From NCBI GenBank assembly GCA_025058915.1, contig JANXEC010000015.1, forward strand, positions 1 through 14,242: a stretch of DNA of 14,242 nt, in the 5' to 3' direction. Within the stretch, counting starts at the first letter, position 1; each line of letters opens with the position of its first letter. The notes beneath the pieces were generated by a model that saw only the letters and a list, made by a program, of their open reading frames with translations, was not told the DNA's origin and did not search any database. The translations under genes and the position numbers were made by a program. Source of the stretch: Microcaldota archaeon. Its GTDB lineage: Archaea; Micrarchaeota; Micrarchaeia; Anstonellales; J096. Below are positions 12,490 through 14,242 of this stretch, one piece after another.

Positions 12490-14242
12490 ATCTTTACGTA
12501 TCCATTGTTATATACCAACTGAAATCCATCTAGTTTTTCCAGCACAAATGCTCTGTAGAGTGTAGATTCGTAGAAAGGCTTGGTTCTATCATTATACCCA
12601 TCAGTCCAATTACCATCCACAAACCAAACCTTATCATATGTATATAGAATCACAAATGCATTCTGAGAAACAGGTACGGGAATTCCTCTATGGATTGAAC
12701 TATCATTCAATCTGTATATCACATATTGAGAATTTCTATTTCCAAATACAGACCTCACAAAGCTACTGGCTGCTCTAGATAGATCTAAACTCCCATCGTT
12801 GTTTACAATGCAATATTGTTTCACCAACTCCTGCTGGATAGCCCCTGTATATCCAGAGTAATTTACCATGTACCCTATCCTACCAGCTCTGTTGTTGATG
12901 CTACATCTCTCATTCGATAATATCACAGTCTCCCAGAGATTGTTGAATTCGCACCTACTAGACATCATAGGGAACCTCTCATCAACTCCTCTTATCTTTG
13001 CACATGATAGATAATTCAGAGCATAGAACTTACCCCCAAACAGCATATCTCCACCTATTATTATTTCCTGATCAAACAGAGCATAATCTGATCCATACAT
13101 CTCCATGATTCTCAACAACTCTGTCTCATTGCCTATAATGTAGGAATAGGCAACATCTAATATCATACTCAACACTGAATGATCGTTTCTGATCACAGCC
13201 TTCCTATCAGCCCAATAATTTATCCAATGCCCATAATCCCACCATGACACAATCCTTGCATTAGGTTCGGTGAATATTCTTAGGAATTGCATAGGATCAT
13301 ACCATTGGATAGGTATGGAGTTGCAGGAGATAGAATACAATAAACCTCTGATCGAATCGTTGTTGTGGTTCAACATCAAATCTAGATCGCATGTAACTCT
13401 ACTGTATTGAGTAGTAATATCTATCTCCGAAGAGTTGCAGTCTGGGAATAACCTATATATTCCGCATGCAGTTGCCTTCAGATCCTGTAATGCCACCTGA
13501 TTGCTAGATATAGGTGTTATGAAATTAGATCTGATCAGCATTGAGAAAGTATCTATTGATGTCACACCTGAAAAACCTGCGAACACAACGGGCAAAGCAT
13601 ACAGGAAGTATGCTATATACTTAGTATATTTACCATTAATTGTTAGTGATATAACTCTCATCAGGAAATACAGTAGGATCAGGAGATATCCGAATGTGAA
13701 ATATATCTCGAATTTTGCCTTTAACAACCCTATAAAGAATCCCAACATAGGTATTGATACAATAAATTCATCGCTCACTTGGTGTTTGGAATTGAAACTC
13801 CTAAGTATTTCATATAGATACAGAACAATGCTATACATCAAAATCGCATATGCAATACTACTCTCCTTAGGCCTCCATTCTATAACCAAATTAAATATCC
13901 TACCTATCTCAAATATACCTCCGAGTAATATGTTGAGTATAGTGCTTGGTATATCAGCAAATAATATCATTAGAACCTTCCACAGAATCGAAAATGCATC
14001 CCTATCAACAATTCTACCTGATCCTATACCTAGCTTACCGAAGTTATCATCCAAGGTTTCACCAGCAGGATTCTGCTCTGCGATTGTTCTCTCTAGAGGG
14101 TTGTTGTATTGTAGTGCATACAGGAGAGACTCTCTGAATAGGAATGTGAATACTAGGGCTGATATGATTATTGATCCACCTAACAACACCTCTCTACTTA
14201 TCTGTTGATTCATGAATGTGATTTGTGGTAGTGACTCAATCA
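12474..14242 (-). CDS. aglB: AglB/STT3 oligosaccharyltransferase, C-terminal part (open at right edge)
   Basis: The reading frame stays open past the ATG at 14213 to the window edge, so that ATG is probably internal and the gene starts beyond the window. Numbering from that Met: a membrane helix (9-26), then RTIAEQNP with TIAE at 43-46, matching the TIXE motif of external loop 5 in archaeal AglB. About four more helices (72-220) and a soluble domain follow. The catalytic WWDYGHW is at 324-330, followed by YWADRKAVIRND. A DK-like element DQEIIIGGDMLFGGKF is at 381-396. Several Cys in the soluble part fit an extracellular domain. AglB transfers lipid-linked oligosaccharide to Asn in secreted proteins. 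The N-terminal half with the D-x-D motifs is not seen because the window ends. The 3' end overlaps kae1 by 16 nt. Confidence 0.9.
   Translation of the reverse strand, partial: IESLPQITFMNQQISREVLLGGSIIISALVFTFLFRESLLYALQYNNPLERTIAEQNPAGETLDDNFGKLGIGSGRIVDRDAFSILWKVLMILFADIPSTILNILLGGIFEIGRIFNLVIEWRPKESSIAYAILMYSIVLYLYEILRSFNSKHQVSDEFIVSIPMLGFFIGLLKAKFEIYFTFGYLLILLYFLMRVISLTINGKYTKYIAYFLYALPVVFAGFSGVTSIDTFSMLIRSNFITPISSNQVALQDLKATACGIYRLFPDCNSSEIDITTQYSRVTCDLDLMLNHNNDSIRGLLYSISCNSIPIQWYDPMQFLRIFTEPNARIVSWWDYGHWINYWADRKAVIRNDHSVLSMILDVAYSYIIGNETELLRIMEMYGSDYALFDQEIIIGGDMLFGGKFYALNYLSCAKIRGVDERFPMMSSRCEFNNLWETVILSNERCSINNRAGRIGYMVNYSGYTGAIQQELVKQYCIVNNDGSLDLSRAASSFVRSVFGNRNSQYVIYRLNDSSIHRGIPVPVSQNAFVILYTYDKVWFVDGNWTDGYNDRTKPFYESTLYRAFVLEKLDGFQLVYNNGYVKIYRRI

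Noticed and set aside
13501..14208. Long plus-strand open frame of 235 codons
   Set aside because: It lies wholly antisense to aglB, which has clear motifs (WWDYG, TIAE); its product resembles no family and has the composition of a shadow frame.
1..14242. CRISPR arrays, tRNAs, insertion sequences, phage or defence genes
   Set aside because: No direct repeats with spacers, no cloverleaf sequence, no transposase or integrase; nearly all bases belong to housekeeping genes.

Overview
The window comes from an archaeon with a compact, AT-rich genome. It carries topoisomerase VI subunit A, Kae1, an AglB-type oligosaccharyltransferase, an archaeal-type stand-alone asparagine synthetase, a two-subunit 2-oxoacid:ferredoxin oxidoreductase with fused gamma-alpha chain, and a pilin-like protein with a class III (Q-x-S/T-x-E) signal. 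Arginine is written almost only as AGA/AGG, and Ile often as ATA. Operon-leading genes mostly have a T-rich/TTTAAA box 21-27 nt before the ATG (leaderless mRNA). Operon-internal genes have GGTG/GAGG Shine-Dalgarno sites. Topo VI and the class III pilin signal argue against Thermoplasmata and fit a euryarchaeal or DPANN-like (Micrarchaeota/Parvarchaeota-type) lineage. That placement is a guess.

Layout. 1-152 (-): 5' end of a membrane protein that may be an A24 prepilin peptidase. 186-1076 (-): asparagine synthetase. 1133-1468 (+): pilin-like protein. 4224-1455 (-): operon of a membrane-anchored DsbA-like protein, sufB and sufD. 4280-5383 (+): top6A. 7989-5380 (-): korA-korB. 8907-8043 (-): [2Fe-2S] ferredoxin and a membrane-anchored rhodanese. 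8979-9320 (+): DUF59/MIP18 (SufT-like) protein. 10247-9298 (-): a conserved-TM-helix (MscS TM3-like) protein and a PRC-barrel protein. 10316-12489 (+): CPA2 antiporter and kae1. 12474-14242 (-): the C-terminal part of AglB, open at the right edge.

Themes. Several genes concern Fe-S cluster assembly or use (sufB, sufD, DUF59, [2Fe-2S] ferredoxin, KorAB). Others act at the cell surface (DsbA-like, rhodanese, pilin-like, AglB, MscS-like, antiporter). The gene layout is very tight: all four convergent pairs overlap at their 3' ends, and three divergent pairs appear to share one near-palindromic TATA box. No intergenic gap exceeds 75 bp. I found no tRNA, rRNA, CRISPR, IS element or phage gene.

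The most notable item is the DsbA-like protein upstream of sufB. Its parts are in the wrong order: the cis-Pro C-terminal half of the fold comes first and the CPHC N-terminal half second, as in a circular permutation.
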